The translations under genes and the position numbers were made by a program. A DNA stretch of 64,000 bases from positions 4,030,001 through 4,094,000 of the forward strand of contig JADJRH010000011.1 of the NCBI GenBank assembly GCA_016712345.1, read 5' to 3'. Position 1 is the stretch's first letter. Every line of letters starts with the position of its first letter. Shown piece by piece: positions 18,022 through 26,773 of the stretch. The notes under the pieces are model-generated. The model saw only the letters and a list, made by a program, of their open reading frames with translations. It ran no database searches and was not told the origin of the DNA. The DNA comes from Polyangiaceae bacterium (lineage in GTDB: Bacteria; Myxococcota_A; Polyangia; Polyangiales; Polyangiaceae).

Positions 18022-18307
18022 AGCACCGAACACCTTGAATCGCGAATGAGTTCAGCAATTTGTGAATATCGGAAATCTTCAACAATCGCGGGGTGCTCTA
18101 GCTTTCTTTACCCAGGGAGCGAGGGCTCGCGCCCTCGCTCCCCGCGCCGAGCAAGTCGGCCGCGGGGCCCCTCACTCCGCGATCCGAACTGGGTGTCCGT
18201 CACGCGGTGGAAGCTTCGGGCCTAAGCTTTTTTCCTTGCTTTTGCCTGTTTGAGTACACAAGCAACCTATCCATTTGATTACGGAATCAACCTGATCGGT
18301 GCTCTAG
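18018..18307 (+). mobile_element. MITE-like element, copy 1 (290 bp, CTAG ends)
   Basis: Outer ends are perfect inverted repeats, CTAGAGCACCGA at 18018-18029 and TCGGTGCTCTAG at 18296-18307. CTAG could be a 4-bp target duplication, as in IS5-type YTAR targets. An internal GGTGCTCTAG at 18092-18101 makes the first 84 bp an inverted-repeat unit of its own. A very stable hairpin follows (GGGAGCGAGGGC, loop TCGC, GCCCTCGCTCCC, 18115-18142). No transposase. A second, longer copy lies at 49598-50170 in the same orientation, again directly at a gene stop. Confidence 0.75.
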
Positions 18308-18361
18308 AATCTACCCATCACCTGAATACGATCCTGACATCCTGCTCGGCAAACAGTTGAG

Positions 18362-19537
18362 TTATTGCGCGGCGGGCTGTTTGGCTTTTCGGCCCGCCAC
18401 GTCTGCCAAGTCCCCCTCCACAATGTGCCGCAGCGAACCGGTCGCCTTGGCTCGGGCTTCTTCGAGCGTTCGCTGCCCTTCATCGAGTTCACCCGCGGCG
18501 ACCTGCGCTCTGCCGAGGGCTGCGAGCACAACGGCGCTGTCGGGCAGGCTGTCTCTTGCGCGGGACAGATCGTCCACCGCCGCGGTGTACGCTCGCCGCG
18601 ACAAAAAGCGCATGCCGCGTCCGAAAAGGTACACAGGGTCGTTTCGCAAGACGCGCTGCTGATCACTTTCAAGCCGGGCTACTTCGTCGGCTTTGCCAAG
18701 GCGCGCCGCCGCCAGGATGGCGTTGATGTAGAGGGGTTTTTGGTTGGGAAACTTTTCAATGCCGCGCCTTAGGACGGAGAGCGCCTGTTCGTTTTTGTCT
18801 TGGCGCAGCAGCAAAACACCGTAGTTGTTGAGCGGTTCGCTGACAGCGGGCGCGCGCGTGGCGAGCACTTCGAAGAGCTTTTTGGCGTCGTCGAAACGAT
18901 GGTTGGTCATGAAGTCGACCGCCACGTTGTTGAAGTAGAAGGCGCGCGCGGTTTCGTCGTCGACGCGCTGGTAGATCGACAGGCGCCAATCGGTAAACTC
19001 TTTCTTAAAGTCGTAAATGTGGGCGTTGGGCCCGACTCCAATCCCCACCGCCACGTGGGAGGAAACGAAAAGCTCACCGCCTCGTTCGTAATAACTTTCG
19101 GCGTCGCGAACGTGCACAAAGTACACAGGGAGCGACGCGTGCCGGGCGAGCGCCAAAAACATCATTGAAAAGGCCAGGCAGTCCCCGCGTCGTTCACGCC
19201 ACGCGGTGTCGGCGGTGAGCGTGAGGTGCGGTGCGTACACAAATGGTCGTTCAGCCTTGGTGTACAGAAGGTCACGCAGCGCTCGGAGTTTTTCGTTTGG
19301 ATTGGAAATGCTTGCGAGCTTGGCGTTTACCTCGTCGATCGCGCCTTGCGAAATGAGCAGCGGATCCGGCAAATCGAGCCCCTGCGCGCTTACTCCGGCG
19401 AGGATCTGTGAGGGCCCGGTTGTCACAGGCGTTTCGGTGCGTACACACCCAAGCGACAGCGCTGTGCCGGCGATGAGCGCGCCGAATGCCAGCGCGCGTT
19501 TGGCCCAAGCGAGCGATGCGAGCAGCATGACGCTCAT
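18362..19537 (-). CDS. Transglutaminase-like/TPR lipoprotein
   Basis: 391 aa. Signal peptide with lipobox SLGC (acylated Cys31). A transglutaminase-like papain-fold domain has Cys120 in RRGDCLAFSMMF, His161 in SSHVAVGIG and Asp176 in HIYDF, so the triad appears complete. From about residue 200 to the end there are TPR-type helical repeats (NNYGVLLLRQDKNEQALSVLRRGIEKFPNQ ...). This architecture recurs in proteobacterial envelope proteins thought to process or bind peptides at the cell surface. A second ATG three codons in is possible. Its upstream region holds repeat copy B. Confidence 0.82.
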   Translation of the reverse strand: MSVMLLASLAWAKRALAFGALIAGTALSLGCVRTETPVTTGPSQILAGVSAQGLDLPDPLLISQGAIDEVNAKLASISNPNEKLRALRDLLYTKAERPFVYAPHLTLTADTAWRERRGDCLAFSMMFLALARHASLPVYFVHVRDAESYYERGGELFVSSHVAVGIGVGPNAHIYDFKKEFTDWRLSIYQRVDDETARAFYFNNVAVDFMTNHRFDDAKKLFEVLATRAPAVSEPLNNYGVLLLRQDKNEQALSVLRRGIEKFPNQKPLYINAILAAARLGKADEVARLESDQQRVLRNDPVYLFGRGMRFLSRRAYTAAVDDLSRARDSLPDSAVVLAALGRAQVAAGELDEGQRTLEEARAKATGSLRHIVEGDLADVAGRKAKQPAAQ

Positions 19538-19630
19538 GGTACCGCTGTCTGCGCGATGTACCAGCGATCCCCCGCGCCAAGGGCAATCGCGAGAAAAAGC
19601 GCTGCGATGCGCGCCTGTTCAACAGGCGGC

Positions 19631-20013
19631 AACTTCAGCCGCTTCGCAATGACCTGAAATGTCTCGACTCCTGACGCGTCGTAATCAACACGGAGTTCCC
19701 CAGCGGCGCATGCGCCTCATTCGAACGGCGAGTAACTCGTTGCGGTTGAGTTGTCGATGCAGCAGAAAAGAGCCCGTTCTGGGAGGTCCGGCGACTTGAG
19801 ATGTCCATCACGTCGCCATCCACCGGTCTCGCCGGTCTCTCGTTTTCGTCGTGGCTGCGCTCGCCACAGAACTCCATCTGGAGAACCCGACGCGCCACGC
19901 TGTTCGCTTTTCCGCTTGGCGACGGGCAAGGGTGTCCCAAACGTCTCGACAAGACTGGATCCGTGCCTTGCAGAACGTTCCGCTAAAGGGAAGTTACCTA
20001 GGAGATCACGGAG
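19631..20013 (-). repeat. 384-bp structured repeat, copy B (inverted)
   Basis: Reverse complement of copy A at 6901-7284, with only scattered differences except at one hairpin. There the sequence becomes GGCGCATGCGCC instead of GGGGCGG...CCGCCCC, so base pairing is kept while the sequence changes. The end nearest 20013 carries GGAACTCCGTG twice in a row. The 574-nt gap 19538-20111 contains no credible gene besides this copy. Confidence 0.75.
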
Positions 20014-20111
20014 TTCCACGGAGTTTTTTGTATTTGGGCTGCAATAGGCTTGCATCAGCTGGACAAAAAACTTGTCAGGCCGGGATCACGGCTGATGTGT
20101 ACCCATTGCAG

Positions 20112-21014
20112 CTATTTCGGAGGTTCAAGAGGAGCCGATGTGGACGAGCCGGCCCCGTAGAAACTTAGGTTTCCGGGCGCACCCGGGATGTTGATGATCG
20201 TTGTGGAGGCGTTTGTCAGGTCGATTTGAAAGAGTTCTCCAAACGAGTCGAATCCGTAGGCGACGCCGCCCCAAAAAGCGAGCCCGTACACGCTTGAATG
20301 GCCGAGTGCGCCGATGTTTTTGACGAACGCGCCGGACACGGGATCGACTTCGATAATGCAGTCGGCACAGCCTTCGGGGCCGCCGAAAACAGTGAGATAG
20401 GTGCCACCGCCTTTGACGCTGACAATGTCGCCGCTCGATGTGTACCCAGCGCCGAGGGAGCCGATTTGTTGAACGTTGCCGGTGTCGGTGAAAATGCGCA
20501 CGTAGTTGCTTCCTTCGTAACCCACGAGCGCTTCGGTGTTGGGGTCAACCGTGCCTTGGGGCACGAACGAAAGAGAGTTGGGATACGAGCCTGAAGAGAT
20601 GAGTACACAATGGGCGTTTGTTTTGTCGATGGCGTAGAGCCCGCCGAACGTTGTGCCGACCATGTTGCCGTCTTTGTCGAGCGCGATGTCGATGACGCCT
20701 TCACCGTTGCAATCGACGAAATCGCCGACAATGGTCACTTGTTTTGTGATCGGGTCGAGCTTGTAGAGCGTGGCGGCGCTGTGACCGAACACTTCGGTTT
20801 CGCCGACAACGGTGCCGCCGCCTTGACCCCCGAATCCCCCAAATCCGCCAACTCCCGAGGCCCCGCTGCCCCCCGACCCACCGTTTGCGGATGTACCGCC
20901 GGTGGGTTCAGATCCCGCGGAGCCGCCTGTTGTTGTGGTGCCTGTGGGGTTTTCGCGCGTCGCTTGGCATCCGAAAACGAGCACGGAAAGCCCGATGAGA
21001 AGGGAGCGCCTCAT
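20112..21014 (-). CDS. Lipoprotein with propeller-like Gly-rich sequence
   Basis: 300 aa from ATG 21014; the frame is open to 21155, but MRRSLLIGLSVLVFGC is a typical lipoprotein start (acylated Cys16). A Gly/Ser/Thr spacer (about 20-75) is followed by a beta-rich domain with repeats such as ATLYKLDPITKQVTIVGDF and GGLYAIDKTNAHCVLI. These resemble DUF4394 or TolB-type propeller blades that report element-by-element values. No catalytic residues evident. Probably displayed at the cell surface. Confidence 0.75.
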   Translation of the reverse strand: MRRSLLIGLSVLVFGCQATRENPTGTTTTGGSAGSEPTGGTSANGGSGGSGASGVGGFGGFGGQGGGTVVGETEVFGHSAATLYKLDPITKQVTIVGDFVDCNGEGVIDIALDKDGNMVGTTFGGLYAIDKTNAHCVLISSGSYPNSLSFVPQGTVDPNTEALVGYEGSNYVRIFTDTGNVQQIGSLGAGYTSSGDIVSVKGGGTYLTVFGGPEGCADCIIEVDPVSGAFVKNIGALGHSSVYGLAFWGGVAYGFDSFGELFQIDLTNASTTIINIPGAPGNLSFYGAGSSTSAPLEPPK

Positions 21015-21148
21015 GGCCGTTGAATGTAACCACAGACCGGTTTTTTTCTCGCCTTCCCCTCCGCTGAATCTGCGCGCGGTCGAACAAAAATAGGCTCGTC
21101 GCTTGTCGTTGTTGAAACGGGAACGCGGTTCGACCAGCATGCGCGCCC

Positions 21149-21292
21149 ATGTCACGACCGGAACGTCAACGCGCTCATTTGCTTGAGAAGATTTCGCTGA
21201 AAGAAACCATTGCCCTCAAGAAGCCGGGCAAGCGCACAAGGCGCTGGAAGAAGTGGGCCGACAAGTACAAGCCCACTGAGCCGGCCGCATGA
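21149..21292 (+). CDS. Small basic protein, 47 aa, coupled to the next gene
   Basis: ATG 21149 opens a 47-residue frame (MSRPERQRAHLLEKISLKET ... WKKWADKYKPTEPAA) that ends TGA 21290-21292, overlapping the ATG of the next gene as ATGA. The sequence is strongly basic with an amphipathic helix and a Trp-rich KRTRRWKKWADKYKP segment, unlike random translation. The frame, composition and overlap support translation, although I see no strong ribosome site. Function unknown; DNA or RNA binding is possible from charge alone. Confidence 0.55.
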   Translation: MSRPERQRAHLLEKISLKETIALKKPGKRTRRWKKWADKYKPTEPAA

Positions 21293-22206
21293 GCAGCCAA
21301 GAGCCGGGTCGGGTTTCGCGAGCGCTCCGCTGTGCAGCGGGGCGTTCTGCCATTTTTGCGGGTGCGCTCTGCGTAGGCGCACTTTCGGGGGTTGCTCACG
21401 CGCAACCGGCGCCAACAGCACCAACGTCAACCGCTCCCGCACCGACAGCAGGTGTACCCACGGCGGGTGTACCCACGGGCGGTTCCACTCTGCCCGCGCC
21501 GACGGCTCCGCCTCCGGCGACAACGGCGCCTGCACAACCGGCCCAAGGTGGTCCGCCCGGCACTCCACCGCCGGCATATCCGCAACAACCTTACCCGCAG
21601 CAGCCTTACCCTTACCCTCAACAATACCCGCAACAGCCGTATCCACAGGGCTACGCGCCATATCCCTATCCGTACCCCTACCCTTACCCGTATCCCTATC
21701 CTTACCCGTACGCGCAGCCGCCGCGACCCAAGGCGCCGCCGGCAACCATGCCGTACGACGACACAAAGCCCATTCCGGCCGGCTACCACTTGGAGGAGCG
21801 CGTCAATCGCAAGCTGATTATTCCAGGCGCTGTGGTTTTGGGCGCAACGTGGTTTTTCTCGGTGGTGCTCGGTGCCGCGATCATGGAGGGCAACAACGGA
21901 AACGACCGCGGGTACGCACCGCTTTTCGCGCCGATCGTGGGGCCGTTTATCGCTCTCGGCACGGCGGATCTGAGTGCCGGCGGGTCCACCGGGATCGAAG
22001 CGATTCTTGTGTTTGACGGGCTCGCGCAGGTCGGCGGCGCGACGTTGTTGATTCTCGGTATCGCCAAGCCCACGCGTTTGCTCGTTCGTGATCCGGCAGC
22101 GGCTCCCGCCGATCCAAACGCGGTGCAAACGGCTCCACCCAAGGCTTCCCTCGTCCCCGATGTGAATGTGGGCCTTGGTCGCGGCTCGCTCACCTGGCAT
22201 TTTTAG
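21289..22206 (+). CDS. Exported Pro/Tyr-repeat membrane protein
   Basis: 305 aa. Signal peptide ending near GVAHA-QP, then ~110 residues of Pro/Thr/Ala- and Gln-rich linker that culminates in PQQPYP and a run of nine PY dipeptides encoded by a degenerate 6-bp repeat (about 21660-21715). Two hydrophobic segments follow (IIPGAVVLGATWFFSVVLG and a later VGGATLLILGIA), with a short C-terminal tail ending in LTWHF, typical of outer-membrane or envelope proteins. The layout parallels the TPR protein at 5984. Function unknown; the repeat tract is expected to be length-variable. Confidence 0.7.
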   Translation: MSSQEPGRVSRALRCAAGRSAIFAGALCVGALSGVAHAQPAPTAPTSTAPAPTAGVPTAGVPTGGSTLPAPTAPPPATTAPAQPAQGGPPGTPPPAYPQQPYPQQPYPYPQQYPQQPYPQGYAPYPYPYPYPYPYPYPYPYAQPPRPKAPPATMPYDDTKPIPAGYHLEERVNRKLIIPGAVVLGATWFFSVVLGAAIMEGNNGNDRGYAPLFAPIVGPFIALGTADLSAGGSTGIEAILVFDGLAQVGGATLLILGIAKPTRLLVRDPAAAPADPNAVQTAPPKASLVPDVNVGLGRGSLTWHF

Positions 22207-22361
22207 TCAACGCAAACGCCCGTCGTTCGTGCGCAAACCCCGCGCGGATCTGCACTTCACAAGCCGCAGATCGCAGCCGTTTCGCCCGTTGCGGAGCCGA
22301 TTTTGGCCGAGCGAGCGCTCCGCGACTGCCGTGGGAACACGGGTTGCTCTAGCGTCAGGGC

Positions 22362-23165
22362 ATGGCCTCTTCCGTTCGGGCACCTGCCGTGGCGGGCATG
22401 TTCTACCCAGGCAACAAGGCCGATCTCGCGAAACTCGTCGATCAACTGCTGGAGTCGGCGGAGGTTCCGCCCCACGCAGTCGCGCCGAAAGCGATCATCG
22501 TTCCCCACGCCGGCTATGTGTACTCAGGCCCGATTGCAGCCACGGCCTTCAAGCTGTTTGAGCCTATTGCGGATCGCGTGGAGCGCATTGTTTTGATCGG
22601 CCCGGCGCACCGTGTGTACCTCGACGGTCTTGCCTCTCCCGACGCGGCGGCTCTTGCAACTCCGCTTGGACAAATGCCCATCGAACTTGAAGCAATCGCA
22701 AAGTGCCCGGAGATCACGCACGACGCGCTTGCCCACGCACGCGAGCATTCGCTGGAGGTGATGGTTCCATTTCTTCAACGGGTCACACCCAAAGCCAAAC
22801 TCGTGCCCTTGGTTGTGGGTCACGCCTCACCGGAAGCGGTGGGCAACGTGATTGATCGGCTTTGGGGAGGCTTTGAAACACGCTTTGTTTTGAGCAGCGA
22901 TCTGTCGCACTACCTTTCGTACGAAGAAGGTCGCCTTTCCGACACACGCACGTCGCGGCGTATTTGCAGCCTCGGTCCGCAGCCCGTTGGCTTTGACGAA
23001 GCGTGCGGCGCCGCGGGGATCAACGGTCTTGTGTGGGTTGCGCGCCATCGGCATTTGCGCGCCGAACTGCTGGATCTCCGCAGCTCCGGTGACACGGCCG
23101 GCCCGCGCGACGAAGTTGTCGGCTATGGCGCTTTCGCATTCTTCGAGGAGGCGCCGCCGCCATGA
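22362..23165 (+). CDS. amrB: AmmeMemoRadiSam system protein B (Memo-like)
   Basis: 267 aa, full length for the Memo/AmrB family (dioxygenase-like fold). Conserved residues line up with human Memo1: His49 in IVPHAGYVYSG, His83 in IGPAHRVYLDG, His129/Glu132 in HSLEVMVPFLQ, His183 in SSDLSHYLSY and Cys215 in EACGAAGI. First gene of a three-gene set with amrA (ATGA overlap) and amrS ~110 nt further on. The biochemical role of the bacterial trio is not settled. It probably acts with the radical SAM enzyme in the cytoplasm. Confidence 0.92.
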   Translation: MASSVRAPAVAGMFYPGNKADLAKLVDQLLESAEVPPHAVAPKAIIVPHAGYVYSGPIAATAFKLFEPIADRVERIVLIGPAHRVYLDGLASPDAAALATPLGQMPIELEAIAKCPEITHDALAHAREHSLEVMVPFLQRVTPKAKLVPLVVGHASPEAVGNVIDRLWGGFETRFVLSSDLSHYLSYEEGRLSDTRTSRRICSLGPQPVGFDEACGAAGINGLVWVARHRHLRAELLDLRSSGDTAGPRDEVVGYGAFAFFEEAPPP

Positions 23166-23734
23166 GTACACATCCGCACGATAGCGAATTGCCGCGTTTC
23201 GCACGCGCTGTGATCGCCGCTGCGTTGGGCGGTCCAGAAGCACAGCGTCCGCAAGATCCGTCGCTCAAGCGCACGGCGGCCGCGTTTGTCACGCTGCGCT
23301 GGCCCGACGGTACACTTCAAGGCTGCATCGGCACCATTGAACCGCGCGGTTCACTTCTCGACGCTGTGACCGACGGAGCCAAAAGCGCCGCGTTTCGCGA
23401 TCCGCGTGGGCGCAACTTCTCGCTCGACGAGGTGAACGATCTGTTCGTTGAAGTGAGCGTTTTGTCGCCCACAGAACCCATCGCTTTCACCTCTGAAGAA
23501 ACGGCTCGTGCGGCCCTTCGCCCCGGCATTGACGGGGTGGTGCTGCGTTATCGCGATCGGCAGGGAACGTTTTTGCCGCAGATGTGGCCGCGCCTCGGTT
23601 CACCTGAAAATTTTCTCAACGAACTAAAACGAAAAGCCGGGTTTTCAAGCCGATTTTGGTCGCCGGAGGTGGAGCTTCGCCGCTACACGGTTCAAGCGTA
23701 CACCGACGGCATAGAGCCTCCCGAGGAGGACTAG
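23162..23734 (+). CDS. amrA: AmmeMemoRadiSam system protein A (AMMECR1 domain)
   Basis: 190 aa. AMMECR1-domain hallmarks include FVTLRWPDGTLQGCIGTIEPRGSLLDAVTDGAKSAAFRDPR and the late LPQMWPRLGSPENFLNELKRKAGF, including the LQGCIG hexapeptide characteristic of the family (LRGCIG in the human protein). Its ATG overlaps the amrB stop by four bases. The family is an alpha/beta protein of unknown biochemical function, linked in human to a hereditary syndrome, and in bacteria is nearly always beside Memo and the radical SAM enzyme, as here. Confidence 0.92.
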   Translation: MSTHPHDSELPRFARAVIAAALGGPEAQRPQDPSLKRTAAAFVTLRWPDGTLQGCIGTIEPRGSLLDAVTDGAKSAAFRDPRGRNFSLDEVNDLFVEVSVLSPTEPIAFTSEETARAALRPGIDGVVLRYRDRQGTFLPQMWPRLGSPENFLNELKRKAGFSSRFWSPEVELRRYTVQAYTDGIEPPEED

Positions 23735-23843
23735 GGGTCGCCAAACGCCGCCGGTTGGAATTTCTTTGAAAAACAGTCAGCGTACACATTTGTGTACACA
23801 TCATTTCAAATAGTCAGCCGCCCTCCAACGGAAGATCGGCGCC

Positions 23844-24950
23844 ATGAAAGAGGTTCTCGCTACCGACACATTTGACACCGACAGCCACCACCCGGCGCGT
23901 TGGTGGCACGCCGTCGCCGGCAACAAGATCCAGTGCGATCTCTGCCCGCGCGATTGCCAACTTGCCGACGGTCAACGCGGCCTGTGCTTCGTTCGCAAGC
24001 GTGAAGGCGATCAGCTCGTGCTCGCCACCTACGGCCGCTCATCGGGCTTTTGCATCGATCCCATCGAAAAAAAGCCTCTCAACCACTTCTACCCAGGCAG
24101 CCCGGTGCTCTCGTTTGGCACCGCCGGTTGCAACCTCGCGTGCAAGTTCTGCCAAAACTGGGACATCTCCAAGTCGCGCGACACGTTTCGTTTGGCCGAC
24201 AACGCAAGCCCCGAAGGCATTGCCCATGCGGCCAAATCATCGGGCTGCAAGAGCGTTGCGTTCACCTACAACGACCCGGTGATCTTCGCTGAGTACGCAA
24301 TGGACGCCGCCGACGCGTGCCACGCCGAAGGCATCGCCACCGTGGCCGTCACCGCCGGGTACATTCACCCGGATCCGCGCCGTGCGTTCTTTTCAAAAAT
24401 GGACGCCGCCAACGTTGACCTAAAAGCCTTCACAGAAGACTTTTACTTCAAGCTCACGGCGTCCCATCTCGCCCCCATTCTCGAAACGCTGCGATACCTC
24501 GTTCACGAAACCGCGGTGTGGACGGAGATCACAACGCTGCTCATCCCCGACAACAACGACTCCGATGAAGAAATCAAGCGCCTGAGCAACTGGGTCGCAA
24601 CTCAACTGACCCCCGACGTTCCCCTTCATTTTTCGGCGTTTCATCCCGACTACAAAATGCTCGATACGCCGCCCACGCCACCCGCAACGTTGCGTCGCGC
24701 TCGATCCATCGCTTTGGCAGAAGGCCTTCGCTATGTGTACACAGGCAACGTACACGACCCCGAAGGGGACACAACGTATTGCCCGGGCTGCAAAACGCCT
24801 TTGATCGAGCGCGATTGGTACCGCATCCTTTCGTACAACCTCACCGCCGACGGGCGCTGTGCTAAGTGTACACATCCGATCGCCGGCCGATTTGAGGCGT
24901 TCAAAGGCGCATTCGGCCGCCGCCGCATCCCCCTCACCATTGGGCGTTAG
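23844..24950 (+). CDS. amrS: AmmeMemoRadiSam system radical SAM enzyme
   Basis: 368 aa. The radical-SAM cluster motif is Cys96-x3-Cys100-x2-Cys103 within GTAGCNLACKFCQNW. The N-terminus has an additional Cys set (CDLCPRDCQLADGQRGLC) and the C-terminus two CxxC pairs (YCPGCK and RCAKC), as expected for this family. It is related to pyruvate formate-lyase activating enzymes but lacks a PFL partner; the partners are amrA and amrB just upstream. Two GTGTACAC copies lie within the gene near its end. Its TAG stop overlaps the converging acyl-CoA dehydrogenase stop (TTAG). Confidence 0.93.
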   Translation: MKEVLATDTFDTDSHHPARWWHAVAGNKIQCDLCPRDCQLADGQRGLCFVRKREGDQLVLATYGRSSGFCIDPIEKKPLNHFYPGSPVLSFGTAGCNLACKFCQNWDISKSRDTFRLADNASPEGIAHAAKSSGCKSVAFTYNDPVIFAEYAMDAADACHAEGIATVAVTAGYIHPDPRRAFFSKMDAANVDLKAFTEDFYFKLTASHLAPILETLRYLVHETAVWTEITTLLIPDNNDSDEEIKRLSNWVATQLTPDVPLHFSAFHPDYKMLDTPPTPPATLRRARSIALAEGLRYVYTGNVHDPEGDTTYCPGCKTPLIERDWYRILSYNLTADGRCAKCTHPIAGRFEAFKGAFGRRRIPLTIGR

Positions 24951-26671
24951 CGGATATCGTTCGCGAGCATCGCCGAAGCCTCGCGGTCGTCGTCGCGCAC
25001 CAAGTCAATTCCGCGCGCAAACAACCCGAGCGCCGCCGCGCGCGGCCGGGGATCGCCGTCACGATCCAAGCTCTTTTGGGCCGCGCGCGCGAGCAGCGCA
25101 ACCTCGGTGCTCCGCCCCAACGTGAGCGCAAACCCGCGCGCCGCGCCTTCCACACCCATTGGGTCGGCACCGTACGAGCGAGAAAGCCACTCCGCCGCCC
25201 GCTCCATCGTGTTCACCGCAGCGCGGCTCACGCGAACCAGATCCGCATCGGTGCAGCTCTCCGCGGCGCGCTTCACCTCTGCGAGCAGCTCGTTCAAGCC
25301 GCCTTCTTTTCCAATCGCCCGCAGCGTATCGAGCGACAAAACGTTGGTCGTCCCTTCCCAAATCGGAAGCACCTGCGCGTCGCGGTAAAGCCGCGGCAAA
25401 CCGGTATCTTCCACGTATCCCGCGCCGCCGAAACATTCGAGCACTTCGCTCAACACCGCCACGGCCTGCTTGCCGGTCGTGAGCTTCATCACGGGTGTCA
25501 ACAGGCGAAGCAGCTTTGTTTCGCTCTCGGTGAGTACACCTGCCTCCTCGCGCCCAAGCATCCCCACCACTCGAAACGCCAGCGCAAACGCCCCTTCAAA
25601 CTCCGCCTGCATGTCGGCAAGCGTCGCCAAGTGAAGCGCCTTGTTCGACAAAGTGGCTCCAAACTGAACGCGCCGCTTTGCGTAGTCACGCGCCAGAGCA
25701 AGCCCGCGGCGCATTGCCGACACCGCCGCGACCGAGTTCCACGTTCGCGTGATGTTGAGCATCGGCGTGATCGCTCGCACACCGTCGCTTGTCCCAACGA
25801 CCGGCACCGCCAACACACCGTCGAGCGTCAATTCAGCCGTGGGCACTTTGCGCGTTCCAAGCTTGTCTTTCAGCCGATTGACGAGAATTCCGTTGCGCCT
25901 CCCGTTGGGTTTGTCGATCTCCAAATAAAACAGCGCAAGCCCGCGACCCCCGGGCGGATTGCCCACCGGGCGACCCAAAGTCAGCGCCATTTGCGACGTG
26001 ATCGCCGACGTAAACCACTTGGTTCCGTGCAATGTGTACACAGGCGTCCCCGGCTTTCGAGGCGGCCATTCGTCGGTCACGTCCGCGTTGTCCGAAGCGC
26101 AAAGCCGCGCCTCGGTTTCACTCAGCCCCACATCCGACCCGCCCGTGCGCTCGGTCATCCACTGCCCGCTTGTCCACGCCGTTTTGGGATCGCGGCTCGC
26201 AAGCCGGGCGATCGCCCGCGACGACATCGGCTCATGCCCGTGAACAAGCAGCGTTTTGGCAGCGCCGTCGGTCATCGCCAAAGGACATGTGTACACATCT
26301 GTCGACGCATCGAAAAGGTACACTTTGGCAAACTGCACAATGCGCGAGTATTCAGCAAAGGCGCGCTCATAAGCCGTCGCAACAACGCCCTGTTCGCAGG
26401 CGATTCGAGCCGCTTCTTTCCACAGCGGTGTCACCTCAATGGTGTCCACCCGGTTGCCCCACGGATCCCACTGCGTGAGCTTTGGCTCATTCAGTCGGTC
26501 TTCAAGCTGCAACCGATACAGCCGATCGCCCGACAAATCCCCCAACTCGCGAAGATCCTCCCGCACTTTCGAGAGCACATCTCCCGGAAGCGCACTCCCA
26601 AGGTACGCTTGCAACACGCGGTCATCGTCAAACTGATTGCCCAGGGTCGGAGGGGTTTGAAAAAAGGCCAC
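24947..26671 (-). CDS. Acyl-CoA dehydrogenase, AidB-type
   Basis: 574 aa from GTG 26671, which has GGAG nine bases upstream and gives the family-typical start AFFQTPPTLGNQFDDDRVLQAYL. A GTG at 26704 would add 11 residues. The FAD-binding core shows QWMTERTGGSDVG and TLHGTKWFTSAITSQ, then FGGAGYVEDTGLPRLYRDAQVLPIWEGTTN in the C-terminal helical domain, the pattern of AidB and its relatives. Such proteins bind FAD, and substrates beyond isovaleryl-CoA-type compounds are uncertain. Convergent with amrS, with overlapping stops. Confidence 0.88.
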   Translation of the reverse strand: MAFFQTPPTLGNQFDDDRVLQAYLGSALPGDVLSKVREDLRELGDLSGDRLYRLQLEDRLNEPKLTQWDPWGNRVDTIEVTPLWKEAARIACEQGVVATAYERAFAEYSRIVQFAKVYLFDASTDVYTCPLAMTDGAAKTLLVHGHEPMSSRAIARLASRDPKTAWTSGQWMTERTGGSDVGLSETEARLCASDNADVTDEWPPRKPGTPVYTLHGTKWFTSAITSQMALTLGRPVGNPPGGRGLALFYLEIDKPNGRRNGILVNRLKDKLGTRKVPTAELTLDGVLAVPVVGTSDGVRAITPMLNITRTWNSVAAVSAMRRGLALARDYAKRRVQFGATLSNKALHLATLADMQAEFEGAFALAFRVVGMLGREEAGVLTESETKLLRLLTPVMKLTTGKQAVAVLSEVLECFGGAGYVEDTGLPRLYRDAQVLPIWEGTTNVLSLDTLRAIGKEGGLNELLAEVKRAAESCTDADLVRVSRAAVNTMERAAEWLSRSYGADPMGVEGAARGFALTLGRSTEVALLARAAQKSLDRDGDPRPRAAALGLFARGIDLVRDDDREASAMLANDIR

Positions 26672-26736
26672 AGCACGTCTCCGGTCAGGTGGCGACGCTA
26701 CCACGATGCCGCAAAATCAAGGCCGTTTGAGTGTTC

Positions 26737-26765
26737 TTGACTTTCCCGATGCAACAATCTATCCC
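26737..26765 (+). promoter_or_regulatory. Candidate sigma-70-type promoter for the sulfur operon
   Basis: TTGACT at 26737-26742, a 17-nt spacer, then TATCCC at 26760-26765; the Rrf2 gene starts at 26774, so the transcript would be almost leaderless. Just upstream is the inverted repeat TCAA-GGCCGT-TTGA (26717-26730), a possible operator. Confidence 0.35.
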
Positions 26766-26773
26766 AAGCCCCC

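Noticed and set aside
18018..18307. Element as a tRNA-adjacent phage attachment site or integron attC
   Set aside because: No tRNA or integrase nearby; CTAG-ended inverted repeats fit a non-autonomous transposon better.
25076..26740. 554-aa ORF opposite the acyl-CoA dehydrogenase
   Set aside because: It is a shadow frame of a clearly coding AidB-type gene on the other strand: Arg/His/Pro-rich, no family signature.
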